Notes under the pieces: model-generated
The model's database searches: none
What the model was told of the DNA's origin: nothing
The model's input: only the letters and a program-made list of their open reading frames with translations
In this document: positions 55,733-64,000 of the stretch, piece after piece
How the letters are laid out: each line of letters opens with the position of its first letter
How positions within the stretch are numbered: the first letter of the stretch is position 1
NCBI GenBank assembly: GCA_045127595.1
Contig: JBGVQS010000028.1
Span: 1 to 64,000 of the forward strand
Origin: Scatosoma sp045127595
Lineage (GTDB): Bacteria > Bacillota > Clostridia > Christensenellales > Borkfalkiaceae
Reading direction: 5' to 3'
DNA: 64,000 bases
Made by a program: the position numbers and the translations under genes

Positions 55733-57709
55733 ATGGCAAAGAAACCTTATTACATTACAACGGCGATCGCGTATACTTCGGGGAAACCGCATATCGGGAA
55801 CACGTACGAAGCGATTTTGGCGGACGCAATCGCGCGCTTTAAAAGAAAGCAAGGCTTTGACGTATTCTTCCAAACGGGTACGGACGAGCACGGTCAAAAG
55901 ATTCAGGAAAAAGCGGAAGCGGCAGGGGTTACTCCCCAACAATACGTGGACAAAATCGCTGGGGATATCAAGGGGATTTGGGATCTCGTAGGGACGTCGT
56001 ACGATAAATTTATCCGCACGACGGACGGCGATCACGTTAAACAAGTCGCAAAAATGTTTAAAAAATTCTACGACCAAGGGGATATCTACAAGGGCTATTA
56101 CGAGGGAATGTACTGTACCCCCTGCGAATCCTTTTGGACGGAAAGCCAGCTTGTAGACGGCAAATGCCCCGATTGCGGCAGGGATTGTAAGCCTGCTAAG
56201 GAAGAGGCGTACTTCTTCAAGATGGGTAAATATGCGGATAGACTGATCGAGCATATCAACACCCACCCTGAATTTATTCAGCCCGTTTCCCGCAAGAACG
56301 AAATGATGAACAATTTCTTGTTGAAGGGCTTGCAGGATCTTTGCGTATCCCGTACTTCGTTTACGTGGGGCGTGCCCGTAGATTTTGACCCCCGCCACGT
56401 TACTTACGTTTGGATGGACGCTCTTTCCAACTATATCACGGGGATTGGGTACGACGTGGACGGCAACCACGGAGAAAATTATAAAAAATATTGGCCTGCC
56501 GATTTGCATCTTATCGGTAAGGATATTTTGCGTTTCCATACCATTTATTGGCCCATTTTCTTGATGGCGCTCGGCGAACCGCTGCCCAAGCAGGTGTTCG
56601 GGCATCCTTGGCTTTTGCAAGGGGACGGCAAAATGAGCAAATCCAAGGGCAACGTGATCTATGCGGACGACCTTGCAAGATTGTTTGGCGTGGACGCGGT
56701 GCGCTATTTCGTGCTCCACGAAATGCCGTTTGATAACGATGGTCAAATCACGTGGGAGCTTGTGTGCGAACGCTTTAATACCGAGCTTGCAAACGTGCTC
56801 GGGAATCTCGTCAGCCGCACGATTGCCATGATCGAGAAATATTTCGGCGGCACGGTAACCAAATCTTGCGTGGAAAATGAAGAAGCGCCCGACAGCGAAT
56901 TTAAGGGGACGGTTACTGCTACGGTGGCGAAAGTGGTTGCGAAAGCGGACGAGCTCCGTATTGCGGACGCTATTTCCGAAGTGTTTACCCTCTTCCGCCG
57001 CGCGAATAAATACATTGACGAAACGATGCCTTGGGCACTCGCAAAAGACGAAGCGAAAAAGGCGCGCTTGAACGACGTGTTGTATAACCTTGCCGAAGCG
57101 ATCCAAATCGGCGCGTCGCTGCTCGATAGCTTTATGCCTGAAACGAGTGAAAAGATCTTGAAAGCGTACGGCGGAGAAAGCAGAGCGTTGGAAGCTTGCG
57201 GCGTATTCGGGCTGCGTGAAAGCGTAACGGTTGTACCGACGGCTCCGCTGTTTGCGCGTCTTGATTTTAAGACGCTTGTACCTGAAATCGAGAAGATTCA
57301 AGCGGAACAAAGAGCGGCTTACGAAGCGAGCCTTGCGCCCGCGCAAGCGCCTGCAACGGAAGAACCCGCGACGGAAAAAGTACCCGAAATCACGTTTGAT
57401 GATTTTGCGAAAGTGCAGCTTCGCGTCGGGGAAATTATCGCTTGCGAGCCTGTTCCCAAATCAAGCAAGCTCTTGAAAGAAACGGTACAATTTGGTACGG
57501 AAGTCCGCACGATTGTATCGGGGATTGCAAAGCATTATAAGCCGGAAGAAATGGTCGGAAAGAAGGTAATATTCGTAACCAACCTTGCGCCGAGAAAGGT
57601 CTGCGGCGTGGTATCCGAGGGTATGATTTTGGCGGCGGAAGATGAAAACGGCAATCTTTCGCTGATCGTGCCTGAAAAGGACGTGCCGAGCGGTACGGCG
57701 TTGGGTTAA
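55733..57709 (+). CDS. metG: Methionyl-tRNA synthetase
   Basis: 658 residues, GGGAGG before the ATG. Class I signatures: KPHIGNTYEAI (HIGH-type, about 18-28) and KMSKSKGN (about 300-307). A zinc-binding four-cysteine knuckle (CTPCESFWTE...CPDCGRDC) lies between them. A C-terminal tRNA-binding OB domain (FDDFAKVQLRVGEIIACEPV to the end) follows a Pro/Ala-rich linker. First gene of a run with tatD, a radical SAM gene and rsmA. Confidence 0.97.
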   Translation: MAKKPYYITTAIAYTSGKPHIGNTYEAILADAIARFKRKQGFDVFFQTGTDEHGQKIQEKAEAAGVTPQQYVDKIAGDIKGIWDLVGTSYDKFIRTTDGDHVKQVAKMFKKFYDQGDIYKGYYEGMYCTPCESFWTESQLVDGKCPDCGRDCKPAKEEAYFFKMGKYADRLIEHINTHPEFIQPVSRKNEMMNNFLLKGLQDLCVSRTSFTWGVPVDFDPRHVTYVWMDALSNYITGIGYDVDGNHGENYKKYWPADLHLIGKDILRFHTIYWPIFLMALGEPLPKQVFGHPWLLQGDGKMSKSKGNVIYADDLARLFGVDAVRYFVLHEMPFDNDGQITWELVCERFNTELANVLGNLVSRTIAMIEKYFGGTVTKSCVENEEAPDSEFKGTVTATVAKVVAKADELRIADAISEVFTLFRRANKYIDETMPWALAKDEAKKARLNDVLYNLAEAIQIGASLLDSFMPETSEKILKAYGGESRALEACGVFGLRESVTVVPTAPLFARLDFKTLVPEIEKIQAEQRAAYEASLAPAQAPATEEPATEKVPEITFDDFAKVQLRVGEIIACEPVPKSSKLLKETVQFGTEVRTIVSGIAKHYKPEEMVGKKVIFVTNLAPRKVCGVVSEGMILAAEDENGNLSLIVPEKDVPSGTALG

Positions 57710-57710
57710 A

Positions 57711-58496
57711 ATGTATATCGATATCCATTGTCATTTAACGGGAGCGGAATTCGACGAAGTCGGCGGCATCGAAAGCGTTTTGGCGCGCGCGAAAGAAAAC
57801 GGCGTGGAGCGTATGGTTTGTTCGGGGTTTGATTTGGAATCGTCTAAAATCGCCCAAGCGCTTGCCGAAAGATACGAAGAAGTATATTTTTGCGCGGGGT
57901 TTCATCCGAGTGAATTGCACAAATACCGCGACGGGGATTTAGAAAAGCTCGAACGGCTTTGCTTGCATGAAAAATGCGTTGCCGTCGGGGAGATCGGGCT
58001 TGATTATCATTTTGAGGATAATCCCCCGAAAGAGACGCAACGGGGGTTGTTTATCGAGCAGCTAACGTTGGCGCACCGTTTAGGACTTCCCGTGGTTTTG
58101 CATAGCCGCGACGCGGCGCAGGAAACCTTGGAGCTACTGAAAGCGCATCAGGATTTATTGCAAAAGGGCGGTTTGATGCACTGTTATTCCTATTCCGCGG
58201 AAATGATGCGGGATTTTGAAAGGTTGGGGCTTTATTTTTCCTTTGGCGGAACGTCCACCTTTAAAAATGCAAAAAAGACGCAGGAATGTGTTCAACTCGT
58301 ACCTGCCCACCGCATTTTATCGGAAACGGACTGTCCGTATCTCACCCCCGTGCCGTTTAGAGGGGTATTCCCCAACGAACCTAAAAACGTGAAATACGTT
58401 GCCTGTCATTTGGCGGCGCTTCGAAATGAAAAAGAGGAGGAGCTGGTAGAACAGATTTTTCAAAACGCGAAAACGCTGTTTTTTAAGCTGAAATAA
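57711..58496 (+). CDS. tatD: TatD family metal-dependent deoxyribonuclease
   Basis: 261 residues, starting one base after the metG stop. MYIDIHCHL supplies the HxH metal site; GEIGLDYH, HSRDA and ETDCPYLTP are the other conserved TatD motifs. It has 3'-5' exonuclease activity in the family. The operon with metG and rsmA is widely conserved in Firmicutes. Confidence 0.93.
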   Translation: MYIDIHCHLTGAEFDEVGGIESVLARAKENGVERMVCSGFDLESSKIAQALAERYEEVYFCAGFHPSELHKYRDGDLEKLERLCLHEKCVAVGEIGLDYHFEDNPPKETQRGLFIEQLTLAHRLGLPVVLHSRDAAQETLELLKAHQDLLQKGGLMHCYSYSAEMMRDFERLGLYFSFGGTSTFKNAKKTQECVQLVPAHRILSETDCPYLTPVPFRGVFPNEPKNVKYVACHLAALRNEKEEELVEQIFQNAKTLFFKLK

Positions 58497-58500
58497 TCCT

Positions 58501-59469
58501 ATGGAAGAAAAGAAAGAGTTACAACAAAATACGCAGGGTGGACAAGGCGGCGGAAGACACCGCCGTCGCCGTCATAAGGGCGGTAACGGGGGGCAAAATC
58601 CCAACGTAAACGGGCAAAATGCGCAGGGCGGACAAGCGGCGCAAAGTCAGCCTGCCGTAAAAGCGCAAACGGCGCAAAACCAACCCCGTAAAGATAAGGA
58701 AAAGAACCGTCAAAACGGGGAAGAAAAAAAGCAGAACAAGCAGCCCCAACCGCAGCAAAACCAACAGCAAAACAAGCAAAATAAGCAAAAGCAGGGCAAC
58801 AAGGAAAAGGCGCGGGATAAAAACGAGCATAACAAAAACGAGAAAAAGGAAGAAAACCGCAAGGATACCTACCTTTATACGTTAGACGGGAACTTGTACG
58901 TGAATTTGACGAATAAGTGCTCGAACGGCTGCGATTTTTGCGTGCGTAACGAACGGACGAGCTATTACGGCAATTATTTATGGTTGCGGAACGGCGAGCC
59001 GACGGCGGAAAAAGTGATTGCGGCGGCGAAAGGGTTCGGGGATTTGTCGCGGTTTAAAGAAGTCGTATTTTGTGGCTTTGGAGAACCGACCTACCGCGTT
59101 GCAGAAATGCTCGCGCTGTGCGATTATTTCCATGAAAAGGGGTTAAAGACTCGTTTGAATACCAACGGACAGGGGAATCTTATCAACAAGCGTGATATTA
59201 CGCCGGAGCTGAAAGGGAAGATTGATTTCGTCAACATTTCCTTGAACGCGTCCTGCTATGAAAAATATCAGCCGATTTGCCGTTCGCAATTTAAAGAAGC
59301 GGGTTTTGCGGGCTTGATTGAATTTGCAAAGCTTTGCCGCAGGAACGGTGTAGCTTGCCGTTTCTCGATTGTGGATTGTATCGGCGAAGCGGAAGTGGAA
59401 GCGTGCAAATTGCTTGCCGAAAGCGTTAAAATTCCGCTGTACGTCCGCAAATATATCACCGATTCCTAA
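58501..59469 (+). CDS. TatD-associated radical SAM protein with a low-complexity N-terminus
   Basis: 322 residues. The first ~115 are Gln/Lys/Asn/Gly-rich (NQQQNKQNKQKQGNK) and basic. Radical SAM motif NKCSNGCDFCVR (cysteines at about 140, 144, 147) follows; later segments KEVVFCGFGEPTYR and LNTNGQGNL fit SAM binding. The ending is CxxLAESVKIPLYVRKYIT. This family is usually found beside tatD, as here. Its substrate is unknown. The start is four bases after the tatD stop, with no clear ribosome-binding site. Confidence 0.85.
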   Translation: MEEKKELQQNTQGGQGGGRHRRRRHKGGNGGQNPNVNGQNAQGGQAAQSQPAVKAQTAQNQPRKDKEKNRQNGEEKKQNKQPQPQQNQQQNKQNKQKQGNKEKARDKNEHNKNEKKEENRKDTYLYTLDGNLYVNLTNKCSNGCDFCVRNERTSYYGNYLWLRNGEPTAEKVIAAAKGFGDLSRFKEVVFCGFGEPTYRVAEMLALCDYFHEKGLKTRLNTNGQGNLINKRDITPELKGKIDFVNISLNASCYEKYQPICRSQFKEAGFAGLIEFAKLCRRNGVACRFSIVDCIGEAEVEACKLLAESVKIPLYVRKYITDS

Positions 59470-59529
59470 TTGCCGTCGAGCGTTTTTGGCGGAATAAGCT
59501 ACAATAAGCTACGTATACGAGGAATAATT

Positions 59530-60372
59530 ATGCAAGAGCTTCGTACGGTGCTGGAAAAGCACGGATTTCATTTTAAAAAACAGTTCGGGCAGAACTTTAT
59601 TTCCGACGGGAATTTGCTTCGTTCAATCGTGGAAGCGTCGGGGATCGATAAAAACACTACGGTGGTGGAGATCGGTTGCGGCGCAGGAACGCTCACGCGC
59701 GCGCTTGCCGAAAGCGCAAAGAAGGTGTACGCGTTTGATATTGACCGAGATTTACAACCTGTGTTGGCGGAAACGCTTGCAGGGCTTGACAACGTAGAAG
59801 TGATTTTCCGCGATTTCAACAAACTCGATTTGCAGGAGTTTGAAAAGGAAATCGAAGAATACACCGTCGTGGCGAATTTGCCCTATTATATTACTACCCC
59901 CCTTTTGACCAAGCTGTTAGAGGAGAGCGGAAAGGTGCAGGGCTTGTCGATTATGGTACAGGAAGAAGTTGCCGAGCGGTTCTGCGCAAAAGAGAACACG
60001 CCCGAATACGGTGCGATTACGGCGGCGATTGCGTTAAAGGGCAGCGCGAAGATTGTAAAACGGGTTTCGAGAAATTTATTTTATCCCCGTCCTAACGTGG
60101 ATTCGGCGGTGGTAAAAATTGAATTTGAACGGGGCAGGGTTGCGGTGAAAAGCGAAAAGGCATATCGGCAAACGGTAAAATGCGCCTTTTTAAATCGGCG
60201 TAAAACCTTGGAAAACAACCTTGTCAACAGCTTTAAGCTTTCCCGCGAACAAGCGAAATCGGCGCTTAAAAACGCAGGCGTGGACGAGAAAGCGCGCGGG
60301 GAAACTCTTTCTCCGCAACGGCTAGCGGCGCTTGCCGACGTGCTCATGGATATGGGCGTTTTAACCGAATAA
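59530..60372 (+). CDS. rsmA: 16S rRNA adenine(1518/1519) dimethyltransferase
   Basis: 280 residues from the ATG at 59530 (GAGG upstream). FGQNFISDGNLL, EIGCGAGTLTRALAE (SAM binding), NLPYYITTPLL (catalytic NLPY) and FYPRPNVDSAVV identify RsmA/KsgA. It acts on the 3' end of 16S rRNA during ribosome assembly. Last gene of the metG cluster, followed by a terminator. Confidence 0.97.
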   Translation: MQELRTVLEKHGFHFKKQFGQNFISDGNLLRSIVEASGIDKNTTVVEIGCGAGTLTRALAESAKKVYAFDIDRDLQPVLAETLAGLDNVEVIFRDFNKLDLQEFEKEIEEYTVVANLPYYITTPLLTKLLEESGKVQGLSIMVQEEVAERFCAKENTPEYGAITAAIALKGSAKIVKRVSRNLFYPRPNVDSAVVKIEFERGRVAVKSEKAYRQTVKCAFLNRRKTLENNLVNSFKLSREQAKSALKNAGVDEKARGETLSPQRLAALADVLMDMGVLTE

Positions 60373-60378
60373 TTAGTA

Positions 60379-60407
60379 AGCCCGACGGCATTGCGCCGTC
60401 GGGCTTT
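60379..60407 (+). terminator. Terminator of the metG-rsmA operon
   Basis: AGCCCGACGGC pairs with GCCGTCGGGCT across ATTGC, then TTTCG. The 60410-60531 interval has no gene. Confidence 0.75.
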
Positions 60408-60531
60408 CGTTCAGTGTGCAGTATGGAAGCTTTGTTTTAAGATAGGATATTATAAAACCCTGCAAAGCGCAAAAAGGGGAAAGAATGCTTAAAAAATAAA
60501 AAAAGGAACAAAATAAGAAAGACGATAGGAA

Positions 60532-60822
60532 TTACTTTATTGCACTTTTTCGAGCGTGTTGAAAATGCCACGCAAGCAAACGAAAATCACGGGGATTGCA
60601 CTCGTTCAGTACCCGAAAATCGCGCAGGTGTAAAGGGGCTTCCGTTTGCTGTCCGTTTTGTAAAGTAAACAGACCGTAAAGGGGGCGGCCTCTGCCCGTA
60701 TAGGAATGGGTGAGCGTTCCAAGCGAACCGCTGGGCAAACCGATTTCCTTATATAAATTGTTGGTAAGAACGATTAGGTCAAATTCTTCCGCGAGCCGAT
60801 TATCGCGATATTTGGATTTCAA
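60532..60822 (-). CDS. Small conserved-looking protein (DUF4926-like fold possible)
   Basis: 96 residues from the TTG at 60822, which has AAGGAG nine bases upstream; the longer ATG frame to 60897 has no such site. IVLTNNLYKEIGLPSGSLGT and a downstream TRGRGRP-like YTGRGRPLYGLF resemble short SH3-like barrel proteins. The rest, LNECNPRDFRLLAWHFQHAR, is helical. It stands alone between rsmA and pckG. Function unknown. Confidence 0.5.
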   Translation of the reverse strand: MKSKYRDNRLAEEFDLIVLTNNLYKEIGLPSGSLGTLTHSYTGRGRPLYGLFTLQNGQQTEAPLHLRDFRVLNECNPRDFRLLAWHFQHARKSAIK

Positions 60823-60949
60823 TGGATAGCGCTCCTTAAAATTGTATGGGAAAATCTTTCCGTGAGAACAGTTTGCGCGATTTTTAAAAAAGTACAAGGA
60901 CGAAATGGAAAGTTTTTCTTAAAACCGAAAAAAATTTTTCAAAAAACTG

Positions 60950-60978
60950 TTTACAATCAAAATGTTTTATGGTATAAT
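60950..60978 (+). promoter_or_regulatory. pckG promoter
   Basis: TTTACA (60950-60955), 17 bp, TATAAT (60973-60978), giving a leader of about 85 nt before the pckG ATG. Confidence 0.8.
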
Positions 60979-61070
60979 ACAGTTGGTGGAAATTGGAGTT
61001 CCTTCCTTTCTAAGGAAAAAATTCCCCAAAAAAACAGAAGAAATAATAATTTTCAAAGGAGATACAGACA

Positions 61071-62849
61071 ATGACTAACAACAAGAAAGTGCTTCAATTC
61101 GTCAGCGACGTAGAAGCATTCGCGCAACCTGATAAAGTGGTTTGGATTGACGGTAGCGACGCGCAGAGAGACGCTCTTAGAGAAGAAGCTTGCGCAACGG
61201 GCGAAATCATCAAACTTAACCAGGAAAAATTGCCCGGTTGCTATTATCACAGAACGGCGGAAAACGACGTTGCACGTGTAGAAGACAGAACGTTCATCTG
61301 CTGTGAAAACGAAGCGGACGCGTTGCCCCACTCCATCGTTAAGTGGAAAGCCCCCAAAGAAGCGTATGCAATGGTAAACGAAATTGCAAAGGGCGCTTAC
61401 AAGGGCAGAACGATGTACGTTATTCCCTATTCGATGGGCGTAGTAGGTTCGCCTTTCTCCAAGATCGGTATTGAAATTACCGACTCGATTTACGTTGTTC
61501 TCAACATGATGATCATGACGAGAGTAGGCAAAATGTGCCTTGATCAACTCGGTGAAAACGGCGATTTCGTTAAAGGTTTCCACGCAAAATGCGACGTGAA
61601 CCCCGAAAAGAGATATATTATGCATTTCCCCGAAGATAACACGATTATTTCCGTGAACTCGGCTTACGGCGGAAACGTATTGCTTGGTAAAAAGTGCTTC
61701 GCGCTTCGTATCGCGACCAACCTTGGTAAGAAAGAAGGCTGGATGGCAGAACATATGCTTATCCTTGGCGTAAAGCGTCCTCAGGATAAGGAAATGAAAT
61801 ACGTTGCGGCTGCGTTCCCTTCCGCTTGCGGAAAGACCAACCTTGCAATGTTGATTCCTCCCAAGCAGTATCTTGACGCTGGCTACGAAGTACAATGCGT
61901 AGGCGACGATATCGCTTGGATCAGAGTAGGCGAAGACGGTAGACTTTGGGCTTGTAACCCCGAAAACGGTTTCTTCGGCGTTGCGCCCGGTACGAATGAA
62001 AAATCCAACCCCAACGCACTTGCGTCCACAAAGCAGGGTACGATTTTCACGAACGTTGCGCTTAACCCCGCTGATAACACCGTTTGGTGGGAAAAATTGA
62101 CGAAGGAAGCTCCTGCAGAGCTTATCGATTGGACGGGTAAGCCTTGGACGCCCGATTGCGGTCGCAACGCGGCGCATCCCAACTCCCGTTTCACCGCTCC
62201 CGCAGAAAACTGCCCTTGCATCTCTCCTGCGTTCAATTCGAAAGAAGGCGTGCCTCTTTCCGCGATCATCTTCGGCGGTAGAAGAGCAACCACGACTCCG
62301 CTTGTTTATCAATCGAGAGATTGGAACCACGGTACGTTCGTAGGTACGATCATGTCGTCCGAAACGACGGCTGCGGCTACCGGTGCGGTTGGCGTACTTC
62401 GCCACGATCCCATGGCAATGAAGCCTTTCATGGGCTATTCGGTTGATCAATACTTCCAGCACTGGATCGATATGGGTGCGAAAGTAGAAGAAAGCAAGCA
62501 ACCCAAGATCTTCAACGTAAACTGGTTCCGTCAGGACGAAAACGGCAACTTCATGTGGCCCGGGTTCGGCGACAATATGCGCGTACTTGACTGGATTCTC
62601 GATCGCTGCGAAGGCAACGTAGAAGCACGTGAAACGGCTATCGGTTATCTTCCTTACGCAAAGGATATCAATATCGAAAATTGCGATATTACTGCGGAAA
62701 CGCTCGATAAGCTTCTTGCTGTTGATAAGCAACGTTGGGCGGCGGAAGCGGAAGAAATCACCGCGTACTATGCAGACAACTTCGGCGACAAGATGCCCAA
62801 GGAAATCATGGATAACCTTGCAATCTTGAAGAAGAACTGCGCTGAATAA
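61071..62849 (+). CDS. pckG: Phosphoenolpyruvate carboxykinase (GTP)
   Basis: 592 residues with AAAGGAGA before the ATG. SACGKTNLAML (kinase-1a P-loop, about 250-260) and VGDDIAWIRVGEDG (kinase-2) lie within a GTP-type sequence: PENGFFGVAPGTN, GGRRATTTPLV and GHGTFVG-like NHGTFVGTIMSSETTAA. It interconverts oxaloacetate and PEP; in anaerobes it often runs in the CO2-fixing direction. Monocistronic. Confidence 0.96.
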   Translation: MTNNKKVLQFVSDVEAFAQPDKVVWIDGSDAQRDALREEACATGEIIKLNQEKLPGCYYHRTAENDVARVEDRTFICCENEADALPHSIVKWKAPKEAYAMVNEIAKGAYKGRTMYVIPYSMGVVGSPFSKIGIEITDSIYVVLNMMIMTRVGKMCLDQLGENGDFVKGFHAKCDVNPEKRYIMHFPEDNTIISVNSAYGGNVLLGKKCFALRIATNLGKKEGWMAEHMLILGVKRPQDKEMKYVAAAFPSACGKTNLAMLIPPKQYLDAGYEVQCVGDDIAWIRVGEDGRLWACNPENGFFGVAPGTNEKSNPNALASTKQGTIFTNVALNPADNTVWWEKLTKEAPAELIDWTGKPWTPDCGRNAAHPNSRFTAPAENCPCISPAFNSKEGVPLSAIIFGGRRATTTPLVYQSRDWNHGTFVGTIMSSETTAAATGAVGVLRHDPMAMKPFMGYSVDQYFQHWIDMGAKVEESKQPKIFNVNWFRQDENGNFMWPGFGDNMRVLDWILDRCEGNVEARETAIGYLPYAKDINIENCDITAETLDKLLAVDKQRWAAEAEEITAYYADNFGDKMPKEIMDNLAILKKNCAE

Positions 62850-62866
62850 TCGCAAATAACGCATAC

Positions 62867-62897
62867 AATCCCGTCGGAGTTTTCCGACGGGATTTTC
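62867..62897 (+). terminator. pckG terminator
   Basis: AATCCCGTCGGA pairs perfectly with TCCGACGGGATT, followed by TTTC. Confidence 0.8.
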
Positions 62898-62917
62898 AAA
62901 AGAAAAAAGGAGTAACC

Positions 62918-63463
62918 ATGAAAAAGGTTTTAATTTTATCGGGCAGTCCAAGAAAGGGAGGCAATTCGGATATTTTATGTGATGAGTTTTTAAAAGGCGC
63001 GCTCGACGCGGGCAATCAAGTGGAAAAAATCTTTGTTGCGGAAAAGAAAATCGCGCCGTGTCTTGGATGCTATTATTGTGAAAAGCACGGGGGCAGGTGT
63101 GCATTGAATGACGGAATGGGGGATATTTTGCAAAAGATAATCGATTGCGACGTACTCGTTTTATCAAGCCCCGTGTATTTCTATTCTATCTCGGCGCAAT
63201 TAAAAGCGGTGATTGACAGAACGGTGGCGCGCTGGACGGAAATCGGGAATAAAGATTTGTTCTATATCATGACGGCGGCGGAAGAGGAAGAAGATACGAT
63301 GGACGGGACGCTCGCTTGTTTCAGGGGCTTTGCCAAGTGCATAGACGGCTACGAGGAAAAAGGCGTGCTCTACGGAAAAGGGGTACACGAAAAGGGCGAA
63401 GTCAAAAACCGCTCGGAATTGATGACGATCGCGTATGAAATGGGCAATAGTATAAGAGAATGA
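62918..63463 (+). CDS. Flavodoxin-like NADPH-dependent FMN reductase
   Basis: 181 residues, AAAGGAG before the ATG. VLILSGSPRKGGNSDIL is the flavin phosphate loop; a cysteine motif CLGCYYCEKHGGRC (about 48-61) and LSSPVYFYSISAQLKAVID follow, as in iron-sulfur-flavoprotein-related reductases. It likely reduces small molecules with bound FMN. The substrate is unknown. Confidence 0.85.
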   Translation: MKKVLILSGSPRKGGNSDILCDEFLKGALDAGNQVEKIFVAEKKIAPCLGCYYCEKHGGRCALNDGMGDILQKIIDCDVLVLSSPVYFYSISAQLKAVIDRTVARWTEIGNKDLFYIMTAAEEEEDTMDGTLACFRGFAKCIDGYEEKGVLYGKGVHEKGEVKNRSELMTIAYEMGNSIRE

Positions 63464-63470
63464 TAAGTGG

Positions 63471-63508
63471 CGGCGCTTGAGGGATATCCAAACGCCGTTT
63501 TCTTTTTT
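63471..63508 (+). terminator. Terminator after the FMN reductase gene
   Basis: CGGCG...CGCCG imperfect hairpin (63471-63497), then TTTTCTTTTTT. Confidence 0.6.
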
Positions 63509-63577
63509 GCGAAAGCTTTTATCGCTTGGAAATCAAGAAAATTATGCCTTTTGTAAAGATAAATTTTGGGCAAACTG

Positions 63578-63606
63578 TTGCAATTCGACAAAGAATATGG
63601 TAAAAT
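63578..63606 (+). promoter_or_regulatory. Promoter of the rhamnosidase-like gene
   Basis: TTGCAA (63578-63583), 17 bp, TAAAAT (63601-63606), about 55 bases before the ATG at 63671. Confidence 0.6.
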
Positions 63607-63670
63607 AAATAAATAAATAAAATACAAATTACGAGTACAATACGCTCGTAATAAAGGAACGAAAACGATT

Positions 63671-64000
63671 ATGGAATATATCTATCCCATTAGAATTGTT
63701 TACACCGACGGATGTGTGGAAAACGCGGAAAGTCTTTTGACGGAAAAACGCCTGCAAATCGGGCTGATGGAAAGAGAGCTGACGCATATCAAGGGCAAGG
63801 CAAGCATTATTCTTGATTTTGGGAAGGAGCTTCCCGGCGGCGCAAGAATTTTGACGTTTCATGCGGAAAACGCAAAAGTGCGTTTACGTTTCGGGGAATC
63901 GGTAAGCGAAACCTGTTCTGAAATCTCAGGACAAGGGGGGACGGGGGTAGGTTCTGCAACGAACGACCATTCCTTGCGGGACATGGAAACCCAGCTTGTC
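63671..64000 (+). CDS. Alpha-L-rhamnosidase-like protein, N-terminal part (cut by window end)
   Basis: The frame is open from the ATG at 63671 (AAAGGA upstream) to the window end, 110 residues. ASIILDFGKELPGGARILTF and VRLRFGESVSETCSEI, followed by NDHSLRD, match the N-terminal beta-sandwich domain of GH78-type alpha-L-rhamnosidases. The catalytic domain lies outside the window. It suggests plant-glycan or glycoside use. Confidence 0.7.
   Translation, partial: MEYIYPIRIVYTDGCVENAESLLTEKRLQIGLMERELTHIKGKASIILDFGKELPGGARILTFHAENAKVRLRFGESVSETCSEISGQGGTGVGSATNDHSLRDMETQLV

Overview
The window looks like a chromosome segment of a gut-type Firmicutes (class Clostridia). It carries the spore-maturation pair spmA/spmB, GTP-type PEP carboxykinase, metG-tatD-radical SAM-rsmA synteny, a purine-riboswitch aptamer and an SDR that resembles clostridial 7-alpha-hydroxysteroid dehydrogenases. 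Genus assignment is not possible by eye. Three compositional zones are visible: an AT-rich integrated element at the left, moderate-GC chromosome, and a clearly GC-richer prophage.

Layout. (1) 1-5.85 kb: AT-rich integrated element (left end not resolved). It holds a kinase-like fragment, 20-bp repeats, a lipoprotein, a promoter-to-terminator unit that looks like a small RNA, an HUH rolling-circle Rep protein, a strong cruciform, a zinc-ribbon protein and a tyrosine integrase next to tRNA-Leu(TAA). (2) 5.76-6.3 kb: tRNA cluster Val-Gly-Cys, then Leu, on the minus strand, with an extra tRNA-Leu 5'-half fragment. (3) 6.3-15.4 kb: chromosome, with a SecB-like chaperone, a HAD-nucleotidase/guanylate-kinase fusion with a leader hairpin, a guanine-type riboswitch upstream of a FAD dehydrogenase, a DUF2975/YozG-type pair, an MFS transporter with a bile-acid-type SDR, and an AT-rich repeat-like protein. 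(4) 15.38-52.80 kb: a 37.4-kb siphovirus-type prophage in the 3' end of tRNA-Leu(AAG). It is bounded by a 23-bp direct repeat and separates the tRNA from its original terminator. (5) 52.8-64 kb: chromosome, with an M20 amidohydrolase, spmAB, metG, tatD, a TatD-associated radical SAM protein, rsmA, pckG, a flavodoxin-like reductase and the start of an alpha-L-rhamnosidase-like gene.

The prophage reads leftward from a divergent control region at about 50.0 kb. Early genes come first: small proteins, Gp157-like, Sak4-like ATPase, an initiator with internal iterons, RusA, SSB, and several methyltransferases. Then come a RinA/ArpU-like activator, a ParB-methyltransferase, terminases, portal, capsid, connectors, tail tube, tail chaperones, tape measure, tail tip and baseplate. 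The lysogeny operon (repressor, membrane protein, integrase) reads rightward. No endolysin was recognised.

The standout system is a diversity-generating retroelement (DGR) at 17.4-20.3 kb: a tail protein with a 100-bp variable repeat, a cruciform, a 100-bp template repeat and a reverse transcriptase. All 14 differences between the two repeats fall at template adenines, the signature of adenine-directed mutagenic retrohoming. Other signals worth attention are a G9 tract that breaks the frame of an MT-A70 methyltransferase, an A6 tract that breaks the start of the prophage integrase, a 14-bp tandem duplication that disrupts a small early gene, and a moron-like operon beside attL with an opposing promoter.
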